A stretch of 15,922 bases of DNA from an uncultured Lachnospira sp. (GCA_900772425.1 CAAHEK010000242.1:1-15922); one strand, 5' to 3'. Counted from the first letter of the stretch, positions 7,326 to 15,113 are shown. Numbers and translations: made by a program. Notes: generated by a model not told the origin, from the letters alone.

Positions 7326-7355
7326 ATAATAAAGATATTGTAAAAATATTGTGAA
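7326..7355 (-). promoter_or_regulatory. Predicted sigma-A promoter of the ECF gene
   Basis: Reading the minus strand, TTCACA (7355-7350) and TATTAT (7331-7326) are separated by 18 bases, each 5 of 6 to consensus; a perfect TATAAT also lies 3 bases further on (7328-7323). The start site would fall near 7319, inside the TGATAA dyad, leaving a leader of about 35 bases. Confidence 0.45.
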
Positions 7356-7365
7356 AATATTGCAG

Positions 7366-7408
7366 AGACAAGTTCATAGGTTCCCTGCTGTTGATAAGTT
7401 CCCTGTCT
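7366..7408. repeat. Tandem 16-bp direct repeat enclosed by a short inverted repeat
   Basis: GTTCATAGGTTCCCTG (7372-7387) and GTTGATAAGTTCCCTG (7390-7405) match at 14 of 16 bases with an 18-bp period. AGACA (7366-7370) and TGTCT (7404-7408) bracket them as an inverted repeat. The block lies upstream of the predicted ECF promoter, where an activator or repressor pair could bind. I do not recognise it as a known riboswitch or box. Confidence 0.6.
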
Positions 7409-7794
7409 TTCAGACATTTAAATTTATTTGGGAAAATGAGCATGATTCACAGAAAATGAAACACAGATATATAACTATACAGACAGCATAAATTTGCAGA
7501 TGTGTAAATGCCATATAATAAGGATATGGTCACTCCACATAAATATATTATGCGTGCTTTAAGATAATAAATTGAATAATATAATGTGATGCATTTTCTT
7601 TTATAATGCCATGATAAGCATTGCTTATGCAGAGGCATGTATATATTGAATAATACTCGCGCAAGATTATACCATGAAGCATTATGTATTGCAATGGAAA
7701 ATATTAATTCTGGCAAGACAAACATTTTGGAAAAGATTAATTTAAGAGCATAAAATACTTTATGAAATATTTACAATTTTACATAAAAGATTAA
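7409..7794. other. Gene-poor AT-rich intergenic stretch with small hairpins
   Basis: Between the ECF control region and the ABC promoter no conserved gene is visible. It contains CCATAT/ATATGG (7511-7529) and a two-step hairpin at 7606-7638 (ATGCC and ATAAGC pairing with GCTTAT and GGCAT). One 38-codon ORF (7637-7753, MYILNNTRARLYHEAL...) overlaps the second hairpin, with no good ribosome site and no recognisable family. It may be decayed coding sequence. Confidence 0.5.
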
Positions 7795-7823
7795 TTGCTA
7801 AGAATTTATAAGGGTGATATGAT
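7795..7823 (+). promoter_or_regulatory. Predicted extended -10 promoter of the ABC/asparaginase operon
   Basis: TTGCTA (7795-7800, 4 of 6), a 17-base spacer and TATGAT (7818-7823, 5 of 6), preceded by TGA to give an extended -10 (TGn). The start site would be near 7830, about 80 bases before the first ABC gene. No repressor gene is adjacent. Confidence 0.6.
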
Positions 7824-7909
7824 AAGAAAACGCGTAAAATATTACCATATATAAAAAATATTGGAAATAATGCAGAATAATGGAAAAATGAAAAAGAGAG
7901 GTGAAGCTG

Positions 7910-10225
7910 ATGGGCAGAATGTTAAAAAGTGTTGCACCTTATTGGAAATCAGTAATAATCATAATGGCATTGTTGTTTTTACAGGCATTTTGTGATTTAT
8001 CATTACCGCAATACACTTCAGATATTATAGATAATGGTATTCAGAATGTGGGAGTGTCTCATAGTATGCCTGAATCTATAACTAAAGAAGAATATGAAAC
8101 TGCTAAGATATTCATGACTGACGAAGAATTAGATATTTGGGAAAGCAGTTATGATTATAACAATGAAACAGGCATTTATAATTTAAATGTCAAATCAGAA
8201 ATAAAGCTTGATAAATATGATGATATTATGTCAATGGCCCTGATAATGAATAATCAGATGTCATCAGTGACAGAAGATAATTTCAGGGAAACTCTTGCAA
8301 ATCAGATGGGAGTTGATGTAAGTCAGATTAAGGATATTCCTGTGGAAATGCTAGGAAAGCAGATGGGTGTTGAACTTACCACATTTACAAAGGAAATGGA
8401 TGATGAAAACGGCAATCCGACACAGGTTACGTGTGTTGATATGAGACAGATTTTCGCATCTTTGATTAAGTCTGGAAAGATGGACAAATCAAGCCTTACA
8501 GAGATAAGAAATGAAATGCAGAAATCATTTGATACACTTGGAAGCACAATGATTAAGTCGATGGGAATTTCATATGCAAAGAATATGGAACAGCTTGCCG
8601 GAATGGATATGGATAAGCTTCAGACATCATATTTGTGGACAGCCGGATTAAAGATGGTTGGCTTTGCATTGCTTATGGCTGTGACAACGGTTCTTGTCAG
8701 CTTCTTTGCGTCAAGAGTAGGTGCAGGTGTCGGACGTGATTTAAGAGCAGGCGTATATAAGAATGTAATGAGTTTCTCAAATGCTGAGATAGACAAATTC
8801 TCCACAGCATCGCTTATTACAAGAACAACCAATGATGTACAGCAGATACAGATGGTTATTGTAATGATGTTAAGAATGGTATTATATGCTCCTATTCTGG
8901 GAATTGGTGGAATAATTAAAGTTACACAGACCGGTGCCGGAATGGGCTGGATAATCGTTCTTGCTGTATTATTAATACTCGCGTTTGTTGGTCTTCTTAT
9001 GGTAGTTGCAATGCCTAAATTTAAGCTTATGCAGAAGCTTGTAGATGCGGTAAATCTTGTTTCAAGAGAAATTCTTACAGGCTTATCTGTTATCCGTGCT
9101 TTTGGCAGGGAGAAAAAAGAAGAAGAAAGATTTGACGTTGCCAACAGAAATCTTACAAAGACAATGTTATTCACAAACAGGGTTATGACTTTTATGATGC
9201 CTGTCATGATGTTCATTATGAATGGATTGTCAGTCCTTATTATATGGGTTGCTGCTCATAAGATAGATGCCGGAAATCTTCAGGTTGGTGCAATGACAGC
9301 ATTTATAACTTATACAATGCAGATTGTAATGTCATTCCTTATGCTTACAATGATGTCAATAATGATACCAAGAGCCGGAGTTGCTGCTGATCGTATAGAT
9401 GAGGTATTAAAAACAAAACCATCAATAACAGATCCTGAATCACCAAAGAAAATAGAGAAGCATAAAGGTGTTGTAAGATTTGAGCATGTTAATTTCAGAT
9501 ATCCTAATGCGAAGGCAAATGCACTTGATGATATAGATTTTGTTGCTGAACCGGGAAAGACAACTGCAATTATTGGTAGTACAGGATGTGGAAAGTCTAC
9601 ACTCGTTAATCTTATACCAAGACTTTATGATGTTACAGACGGTAAGATTACGCTTGATGGAATTGATATAAGACAGCTAAGTATGCAGGAGCTGAGGGAT
9701 GAATTAGGATATGTTCCACAGAAGGGAATATTATTCTCAGGAACAATAGCTTCTAATTTAAGATATGGAAATGAAGATGCCACAGATGATGAAATAAAAG
9801 AAGCTGCTACAATAGCTCAGGCAGATGATTTCATTGAAGCAAAGGCGGATAAATATGAAAGCCCTATAGCGCAGGGAGGTACAAATGTATCAGGTGGACA
9901 GAAACAGAGATTGTCTATCGCAAGAGCTATAGCCAAGAATCCAAAAGTATTTATATTTGACGACAGCTTTTCTGCCCTTGATTTAAAGACAGATGCTGCA
10001 CTTAGAAAGGCATTGGCAGGTAAAGTTAAAGACAGTACCGTGATAATAGTGGCACAAAGAATCAGTACTATTCTTCATGCAGACCAGATACTTGTAATGG
10101 AAGAAGGAAAGATTGTAGGTAAAGGTACTCATGAAGAACTGCTGAGAAACTGTGAAGTTTATAAGCAAATAGCTGTTTCGCAGCTCTCTGCAAAAGAACT
10201 TGGAATTGAGAATGGAGGTGTGTAA
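7910..10225 (+). CDS. ABC exporter half-transporter, degenerate-site subunit with large extracellular domain
   Basis: A type IV (MdlB-like) ABC half-transporter of 771 residues, one half of a probable heterodimeric drug, lipid or peptide exporter in the cell membrane. Membrane helix 1 is at about 13-33 and helix 2 begins near 243. The roughly 190 residues between them (45-238) are a hydrophilic, mostly acidic domain facing outside, absent from ordinary exporters of about 580 residues. The NBD has Walker A G556-STGCGKST, signature S661-G-G-Q and Walker B ending D684, followed by D685 in place of the catalytic Glu, and Q716 in place of the H-loop His. It therefore supplies the degenerate ATP site and a good signature to its partner. 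The start at ATG 7910 is chosen because GAGAGGTG sits 5-6 bases before it; GTG 7901 is a possible alternative that overlaps that site. The partner gene starts 2 bases after the stop. Confidence 0.92.
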   Translation: MGRMLKSVAPYWKSVIIIMALLFLQAFCDLSLPQYTSDIIDNGIQNVGVSHSMPESITKEEYETAKIFMTDEELDIWESSYDYNNETGIYNLNVKSEIKLDKYDDIMSMALIMNNQMSSVTEDNFRETLANQMGVDVSQIKDIPVEMLGKQMGVELTTFTKEMDDENGNPTQVTCVDMRQIFASLIKSGKMDKSSLTEIRNEMQKSFDTLGSTMIKSMGISYAKNMEQLAGMDMDKLQTSYLWTAGLKMVGFALLMAVTTVLVSFFASRVGAGVGRDLRAGVYKNVMSFSNAEIDKFSTASLITRTTNDVQQIQMVIVMMLRMVLYAPILGIGGIIKVTQTGAGMGWIIVLAVLLILAFVGLLMVVAMPKFKLMQKLVDAVNLVSREILTGLSVIRAFGREKKEEERFDVANRNLTKTMLFTNRVMTFMMPVMMFIMNGLSVLIIWVAAHKIDAGNLQVGAMTAFITYTMQIVMSFLMLTMMSIMIPRAGVAADRIDEVLKTKPSITDPESPKKIEKHKGVVRFEHVNFRYPNAKANALDDIDFVAEPGKTTAIIGSTGCGKSTLVNLIPRLYDVTDGKITLDGIDIRQLSMQELRDELGYVPQKGILFSGTIASNLRYGNEDATDDEIKEAATIAQADDFIEAKADKYESPIAQGGTNVSGGQKQRLSIARAIAKNPKVFIFDDSFSALDLKTDAALRKALAGKVKDSTVIIVAQRISTILHADQILVMEEGKIVGKGTHEELLRNCEVYKQIAVSQLSAKELGIENGGV

Positions 10226-10227
10226 TT

Positions 10228-12075
10228 ATGGCAGATAATAATTTTAAAGCTAAACATGCTCCAAAAAGAGGCCCTATGGGAAGAGGCGGAATGATGCCGG
10301 TTGAAAAGGCCAAGGATTTTAAAGGTTCAATTAAAAAGCTCATTAATTATATTGGAAAATATAAAATAGCAATATTTATTGTTATGATAGTAACTACTGT
10401 TTCAACAGTATTTAATGTTATAGGTCCTAAGATACTGGGTAAAGCGACAACTGCACTTTCAGAAGGACTTATGAAGAAGATAGCAGGAACCGGAAGTATT
10501 GATTTTGGCAGAATAGGTTCAATACTTATAGCAGTTCTTTGTTTATATCTTGCAAGTGCCATGTTTAATTTTATCCAGGGCTGGATAATGACAGGTGTAA
10601 CACAAAAGGTGTGCTACAGACTTCGTAAGGAGATTTCTGAAAAAATCAACCGTATGCCTATGAAATATTTTGAAAGCAGAACATATGGAGAGGTGCTTTC
10701 GAGAATAACTAACGATGTTGATACGTTGGGAATGGGACTTAACCAGAGTATAACAACAATAATATCTTCAACAGCGACAATGATAGGTGTACTTGTAATG
10801 ATGTTAAGTATTTCACCATTAATGACACTTATTGCAATAGTCATACTTCCTATATCTGTTGGTCTTATATCTGTTGTAGTTAAGAAATCCCAGAGATTTT
10901 TCAAAACACAGCAGGAATATCTTGGACATATAAATGGACAGATAGAAGAAACATATGGCGGTCATCTTGTTGTTAAATCATTTAATAAAGAAAAGACAAT
11001 GGTTGATGAATTTAATGCCACTAATAAGGTATTATATAATTCAGCATGGAAGTCACAGTTTTTATCAGGAATGATGCAGCCAATAATGATGTTTGTAGGA
11101 AATTTAGGATATGCATGTGTGGCTCTTACCGGTGGACTTCTCGCAATTCAGGGAGTAATAACAATTGGTGATATTCAGGCGTTTATACAGTATGTTAGGA
11201 ATTTCACACAGCCAATACAGCAGATAGCACAGGTTATTAATCAGGTTCAGTCAATGGCAGCAGCATCAGAAAGAGTATTTGAATTCCTTGATGAAGAAGA
11301 GGAAGACCAGATAGCAGCTAATCCTGTTCATTTTGATGAGATTAAGGGAGAAGTTGAATTTAAACATGTAAAATTCGGTTATAAAGAAGACCAGACAATT
11401 ATCAAGGATTTCAGTGCCAAAGTTAAACCTGGCCAGAAGGTTGCAATTGTTGGTCCAACAGGTGCAGGTAAGACTACAATTGTTAAGCTTCTTATGAGAT
11501 TTTACGATGTTAATTCAGGTGAAATACTTGTCGACGGACATAATATAAAGGACTTTAACAGACGTGAGTTAAGAGATGCATTTGGCATGGTACTTCAGGA
11601 TACATGGCTGTATAAAGGTTCAATTATGGAAAATATCAGATATGGAAGATTAGATGCAACTGATGATGAAGTAATTAATGCGGCTAAAGCAGCTCATGCG
11701 CATCATTTTATAGAAACACTTCCAGGCGGTTATGATATGGAGCTTAATGAGGATGCAAGTAATGTATCACAGGGACAGAAGCAGCTTCTTACAATTGCAA
11801 GAGCAATTCTTGCGGATAACAGAATATTAATTCTTGATGAAGCAACTTCATCCGTAGATACCAGAACTGAAATTCAGATACAGAAAGCCATGGATAACCT
11901 TATGAAGGGCAGAACAAGTTTTGTTATTGCGCATCGTCTTTCAACAATAAAAGATGCTGATATGATACTTGTTATGAAGGATGGAGATATCGTAGAACAG
12001 GGAACACATGAAGAGCTTCTTGCAAAGGGAGAATTTTATGCTGACCTTTATAATTCACAGTTTGAGGTTGAATAA
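10228..12075 (+). CDS. ABC exporter half-transporter, catalytic subunit
   Basis: A 615-residue ABC half-transporter, partner of the upstream protein. A Lys/Arg/Gly-rich N-terminus of about 35 residues precedes six membrane helices (first at about 45-75) and an NBD. Walker A is G409-PTGAGKTT, the Q-loop is in MVLQDTW, Walker B is ILILD537 with catalytic E538, and the H-loop is H569 in IAHRLST. The signature is S514-Q-G-Q, altered from SGGQ. Together with the neighbour this makes one full ATP site (this Walker A/B plus the neighbour's SGGQ) and one degenerate site, as in TM287/288 and BmrCD. The substrate is not shown by sequence; multidrug-type export is the usual annotation. Its ribosome site GGAGGTG lies in the end of the upstream gene, two bases away, so the subunits are made together. 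Confidence 0.93.
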   Translation: MADNNFKAKHAPKRGPMGRGGMMPVEKAKDFKGSIKKLINYIGKYKIAIFIVMIVTTVSTVFNVIGPKILGKATTALSEGLMKKIAGTGSIDFGRIGSILIAVLCLYLASAMFNFIQGWIMTGVTQKVCYRLRKEISEKINRMPMKYFESRTYGEVLSRITNDVDTLGMGLNQSITTIISSTATMIGVLVMMLSISPLMTLIAIVILPISVGLISVVVKKSQRFFKTQQEYLGHINGQIEETYGGHLVVKSFNKEKTMVDEFNATNKVLYNSAWKSQFLSGMMQPIMMFVGNLGYACVALTGGLLAIQGVITIGDIQAFIQYVRNFTQPIQQIAQVINQVQSMAAASERVFEFLDEEEEDQIAANPVHFDEIKGEVEFKHVKFGYKEDQTIIKDFSAKVKPGQKVAIVGPTGAGKTTIVKLLMRFYDVNSGEILVDGHNIKDFNRRELRDAFGMVLQDTWLYKGSIMENIRYGRLDATDDEVINAAKAAHAHHFIETLPGGYDMELNEDASNVSQGQKQLLTIARAILADNRILILDEATSSVDTRTEIQIQKAMDNLMKGRTSFVIAHRLSTIKDADMILVMKDGDIVEQGTHEELLAKGEFYADLYNSQFEVE

Positions 12076-12080
12076 ATAAT

Positions 12081-13070
12081 ATGAAAGATATTTTAATAAT
12101 TGCGACGGGCGGAACAATAGCCTCAAAAGATATAGACAGCAGGCTTGTTCCTGCTATAGATGCAGACAGACTTATGACATATATTCCTGAATGCCGGGAA
12201 AAATGTAATGTTAAAGGAATATCAATAATGAATGTGGACAGTACCAATATGAATCCACAGCTTATTTCAAAGATAGCAGAGGCTGTGTATGATAATTACA
12301 AGGAATATGATGCGTTTGTAATTACACATGGTACAGATACTATGGCTTATAGTGCTGCTGCACTTTCGTATATGTTAAAAAATCTTTCAAAACCGGTAAT
12401 CCTCACGGGTTCACAGTTACCTATTGAGGCTTACGGAACCGATGCCATAAAAAATCTTTCAGATGCAATACATTTTGCATCTGAAGATGTTTGTGGCGTG
12501 TATATAGTTTTTGGAGGGGCAGTTATATCAGGTACACATGCTGTGAAAATGAAAACGAAAAGCTTTGATGCTTTTATGAGTGTGAATTGTGATAATGCAG
12601 CAAGGATAGAAAACGGAAATATTGTATATAACAAGGCTTATAAGACCTTGGAAAATGTAAATAATGATTTTTATATAGATACAAAAATGTGTAAGAACAT
12701 TATTAATATAAGAATGTTTCCGGGAATAGAAACAAAAATATTTGATTACATAAAAGATAACTATAGAGGCGTTATTATAGAAGCCTTCGGAATGGGTGGT
12801 ATACCTAACAATGATAATGATGTGGTATCAAAGATACATGAACTTGCAGAAAATGGAATTGCAGTAGTTATCACAACCCAGTGTATGTATGAGGGAGTGA
12901 ACCTTGAGGTATATGAGGTTGCCAAAGAGCTTTCCGGAGAGAATATAATAGTCGCAAATGATATGACAACAGAGTCAATAACAATGAAACTTATGTGGGC
13001 GCTGGCTCATTTTAATAATATAAAAGATATAAAGAGATATATGGAAAATGAAGATTTGTTCAGGTCATAA
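12081..13070 (+). CDS. ansA: Type I (cytoplasmic) L-asparaginase
   Basis: A 329-residue enzyme that hydrolyses L-asparagine to aspartate and ammonia. Both catalytic threonine motifs are intact: TGGTIA with T12, and HGTDTM with T85-D86. The following LTGSQLP (109-114) and the HAVK segment with K156 fit the charge-relay part of the active site. Length equals that of Bacillus subtilis AnsA, and there is no signal peptide, so a cytoplasmic type I enzyme is expected; these usually have lower substrate affinity than the secreted type II. Some relatives in this fold act on other amides (for example GatD), so substrate is by family. The gene begins 5 bases after the ABC subunit stop with no terminator between and only a weak ribosome site (GAGG in the upstream gene), implying co-transcription and possibly coupled translation. 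Confidence 0.92.
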   Translation: MKDILIIATGGTIASKDIDSRLVPAIDADRLMTYIPECREKCNVKGISIMNVDSTNMNPQLISKIAEAVYDNYKEYDAFVITHGTDTMAYSAAALSYMLKNLSKPVILTGSQLPIEAYGTDAIKNLSDAIHFASEDVCGVYIVFGGAVISGTHAVKMKTKSFDAFMSVNCDNAARIENGNIVYNKAYKTLENVNNDFYIDTKMCKNIINIRMFPGIETKIFDYIKDNYRGVIIEAFGMGGIPNNDNDVVSKIHELAENGIAVVITTQCMYEGVNLEVYEVAKELSGENIIVANDMTTESITMKLMWALAHFNNIKDIKRYMENEDLFRS

Positions 13071-13111
13071 TATGCCCTTGTAACAAAAGAGTTTATTGAT
13101 ATTATGATTTT

Positions 13112-13462
13112 ATGGGGAAGAATAATATTGATAAAGAGCATAAAATATTTACTTATATGTGTGACAGAATTTTATTTGTGGAGAATATAGATAATATAAT
13201 TTATTTTGAGAGCGATAACAGGAAGATAATGATGCATACATTTGATGAAAATGTAGAGTTTTATGGGAGGTTAAAGGATTTATACAGCATTTTTTCGGAA
13301 TACGGATTTGATTATATTAATCAGTCAGTTATTGCCAATCTGAATTATATTAAAAAAATAAATAAAGAAAAAGTTGTACTGAAAAATAATGAGGTTTTAT
13401 ATCTGAGCAGGACACGGAAGAAAATGGTATGGGCTAAGATTGTAAATATGAATAAAAAATGA
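13112..13462 (+). CDS. Stand-alone LytTR DNA-binding domain protein
   Basis: A 116-residue protein made almost entirely of a LytTR domain (about 18-113). It has ILFVENIDNIIYFES with RKI, then FYGRLKDLYSIF, the conserved DYINQSVIANLNYIKKI segment and a final LYLSRTRKKMV. LytTR proteins bind direct repeats in promoters; most are response regulators with a receiver domain, which is missing here, so its activity cannot be set by phosphorylation of itself. There is no membrane segment. It is 41 bases after the asparaginase gene and ends just before a terminator, so it closes the operon and may control it. The ATG has no clear ribosome site. TTGTAA-N16-TATTAT (13078-13105) could be an internal promoter whose start would fall almost on this ATG. 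Confidence 0.85.
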   Translation: MGKNNIDKEHKIFTYMCDRILFVENIDNIIYFESDNRKIMMHTFDENVEFYGRLKDLYSIFSEYGFDYINQSVIANLNYIKKINKEKVVLKNNEVLYLSRTRKKMVWAKIVNMNKK

Positions 13463-13501
13463 TAGAATTGTATAAATTATTTATGTGTTGATGTGTTTTT
13501 T

Positions 13502-13559
13502 GTGTCCGGGGTAAAAAGGCTTTTTTGCATGTACAAAGGCCTTTTTATACTTTTGACAC
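13502..13559 (+). terminator. Terminator after the LytTR gene
   Basis: TAAAAAGGC (13512-13520) pairs with GCCTTTTTA (13539-13547), with an inner TTTG/CAAA extension around CATGTA. An outer GTGTC/GACAC pair (13502-13506, 13555-13559) can lengthen the stem. The descending arm supplies the U run. It separates the ABC/asparaginase operon from the following membrane protein gene. Confidence 0.75.
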
Positions 13560-13589
13560 CTACATCATAATAATATTTCGGAGGTATAT

Positions 13590-14606
13590 ATGAGTTATTA
13601 TTCATTGACACAATGGCTTTTATTCTTCTATATATATTGCTTTATAGGCTGGATATGGGAATGCTGTTATGTATCGGTAAGAAAGAGAGAATGGGTTAAC
13701 AGAGGATTTTTACATGGTCCATTTCTTCCAATATATGGTTCAGGAGCAATAGTAATTCTTTTAAGTACGATTAATGTGCGTGGCAGTATACCATTAATAT
13801 TTATAATGGGAATGATATCATCGACAATACTTGAGTTTGTTACAGGCTGCTGTATGGAAAAGCTTTTCGGGGTAAGATATTGGGATTATAGTGATAAACC
13901 TTTTAATGTAAAAGGGCATATATGCCTGTTTGTTTCAATAGGATGGGGATTTTTCTCGGTACTTCTGGTAAAGGTTGTTCACAGACCGATAGAGAGTCTG
14001 GTAATGATGATACCTGTTTTCGTGGTAGATATAATATCGTTTATTCTTACTGTAATAATTGCAATTGACTTCACACAGTCATTCAACGAGGCTATGGATT
14101 TAAAGGCTACGCTTGAAAGATTCACTAAGACCAATGAGGCAATAAAGACAGTTTCTAAAAGACTTGAAGTTGTATATGCATTTGCTGAAGAGGATTACAG
14201 AAAATATAAAGAAAACAAAGAAAAGAAAGCTGAACAGAAGGCAGAACAGAGAGCAGAAGTATTATCTGAGATTAAATCAAAGACAAGACATATTTCAATT
14301 AAAGAGAAGATGCAGTTATTTGAGAGAAGCATGTCAGAGTTAAAGAATACCAAGCTTGAAAGTCTGCAGAATATTTCTGAAAGAGCTAAAGAATACTTTA
14401 AGAACAGTAATGGTGATGAAAATACAAAAGAAGGAGACAATTCCCTTAATCAGATTATAAGCTCGCTTGATGCACAGAAAGAAAGCATGAGTGAAGAGAC
14501 AACAAGGGATTACAGAAAGATATTAAAGATTATCAGACGTAATCCAAACGCAACTTCTAAGAAACACTCAGAAGCACTGGCAGATATTAAAAAGCTTATA
14601 AAATAA
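13590..14606 (+). CDS. PF06541 (ABC_trans_CmpB-like) membrane protein with charged coiled-coil tail
   Basis: A 338-residue membrane protein of the family annotated as putative ABC-transporter type IV permease; its real function is not established. The first 160 residues hold about five or six membrane segments and the family signatures: IGWIWE (19-24), NRGFLHGPFLPIYGSG (37-52), LEFVTGCCMEKLFGVRYWDYS (81-101), then PFNVKGHICL and a WG segment. Residues about 165-338 are hydrophilic and strongly charged, with Lys/Glu/Ala-rich helix (EKKAEQKAEQRAEV, near 212-226), probably a cytoplasmic coiled coil. This tail is longer than in the minimal family members. No ABC ATPase lies next to it, so a transporter role is uncertain. 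GGAGGT precedes the ATG; it is the first gene after a terminator. Confidence 0.85.
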   Translation: MSYYSLTQWLLFFYIYCFIGWIWECCYVSVRKREWVNRGFLHGPFLPIYGSGAIVILLSTINVRGSIPLIFIMGMISSTILEFVTGCCMEKLFGVRYWDYSDKPFNVKGHICLFVSIGWGFFSVLLVKVVHRPIESLVMMIPVFVVDIISFILTVIIAIDFTQSFNEAMDLKATLERFTKTNEAIKTVSKRLEVVYAFAEEDYRKYKENKEKKAEQKAEQRAEVLSEIKSKTRHISIKEKMQLFERSMSELKNTKLESLQNISERAKEYFKNSNGDENTKEGDNSLNQIISSLDAQKESMSEETTRDYRKILKIIRRNPNATSKKHSEALADIKKLIK

Positions 14607-14611
14607 AAAAA

Positions 14612-14673
14612 TGTAAGATAATTTAAGAATAAAAAGCCTGTAAGATAAATTAAGAAGATAAAAATCTTATAGG
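14612..14673 (+). repeat. 18-bp direct repeat and hairpin between the membrane protein and DUF3783 genes
   Basis: TGTAAGATAATTTAAGAA (14612-14629) recurs at 14639-14656 with one mismatch, 27 bases apart. The second copy overlaps a stem in which CCTGTAAGAT (14637-14646) pairs with ATCTTATAGG (14664-14673) with one G-U pair and a 17-base loop. No clean U run follows, so it may be a weak terminator, an mRNA processing hairpin or a regulator site. Confidence 0.5.
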
Positions 14674-14717
14674 TTAAGCAGGTTATATTTACCGAACATA
14701 ATATGGGGACAACATTT

Positions 14718-15113
14718 ATGGAAAAATTATTATTATTTAATGTAGAGAAGTCAGAGACAGTTATAAAATTTGCATCAAATATGCGCATAAAATGTTCATG
14801 TGTTGAGGCATCAGAATATGAAAAATACATAGAAGAATTATACAATAATAATTCCAAGGTTATCGGCGAAAATAAGGAAAAGCTGTCAGCACCTTTAAGC
14901 AGCGCAGGCAGCAAGAAAACTTCTTTAATAGTTTTCTGTAATGTGAGTGAGAAGCATTTTGATAAATTGTTGTTTCTATTTAGAAATAGTGGAATTACAA
15001 CCGACTATAAAGCGGTAATGACAGATACTAACTGTAAGTGGACAGTTACCAGACTTTTAGCTGAGATGGAACGTGAAAAAATTTCTATTCAAAAAGGCAG
15101 AAATATGTTATAA
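14718..15113 (+). CDS. DUF3783 domain protein
   Basis: A small soluble protein of about 131 residues of unknown function. The N-terminus (MEKLLLFNVE) is a short hydrophobic strand followed by a polar linker. The C-terminal half carries the DUF3783 pattern: LIVFCNVSEKHFDKLLFLFR, then DYKAVMTDTNCKWTVTRLLAEMERE. No catalytic site is evident. I place the start at ATG 14718 because GGGGA lies about nine bases upstream and relatives begin with a similar short strand. ATG 14703, which would add five residues, lacks a ribosome site. It lies between the PF06541 protein and the AGCS symporter, with gaps of about 110 and 60 bases, and no shared pathway can be read from this order. Confidence 0.8.
   Translation: MEKLLLFNVEKSETVIKFASNMRIKCSCVEASEYEKYIEELYNNNSKVIGENKEKLSAPLSSAGSKKTSLIVFCNVSEKHFDKLLFLFRNSGITTDYKAVMTDTNCKWTVTRLLAEMEREKISIQKGRNML

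Noticed and set aside
7284..7450. Known vitamin riboswitch (THF, TPP, cobalamin, preQ1) before the ECF gene
   Set aside because: None of the conserved core sequences of these classes is present; the leader after the predicted start site is only about 35 bases.
7447..7725. 92-codon ORF on the minus strand in the intergenic stretch
   Set aside because: Hydrophobic, Tyr/Cys/Leu-rich translation typical of chance frames in AT-rich DNA, no ribosome site before its start and no recognisable family.
8620..9216. 198-codon minus-strand ORF opposite the first ABC gene
   Set aside because: Lies wholly antisense to a well-supported ABC transporter; low-complexity Ile/Thr/Ser composition mirrors the coding strand.
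13553..13576. TTGACA as the -35 of a promoter for the PF06541 gene
   Set aside because: A perfect -35, but the only -10-like element (TAATAT, 13571) is 12 bases away, and at 17 bases the sequence is TTTCGG at the ribosome site.
14510..14914. 134-codon minus-strand ORF across the DUF3783 region
   Set aside because: Antisense to two supported genes, Phe/Leu/Ser-rich shadow with no motif.
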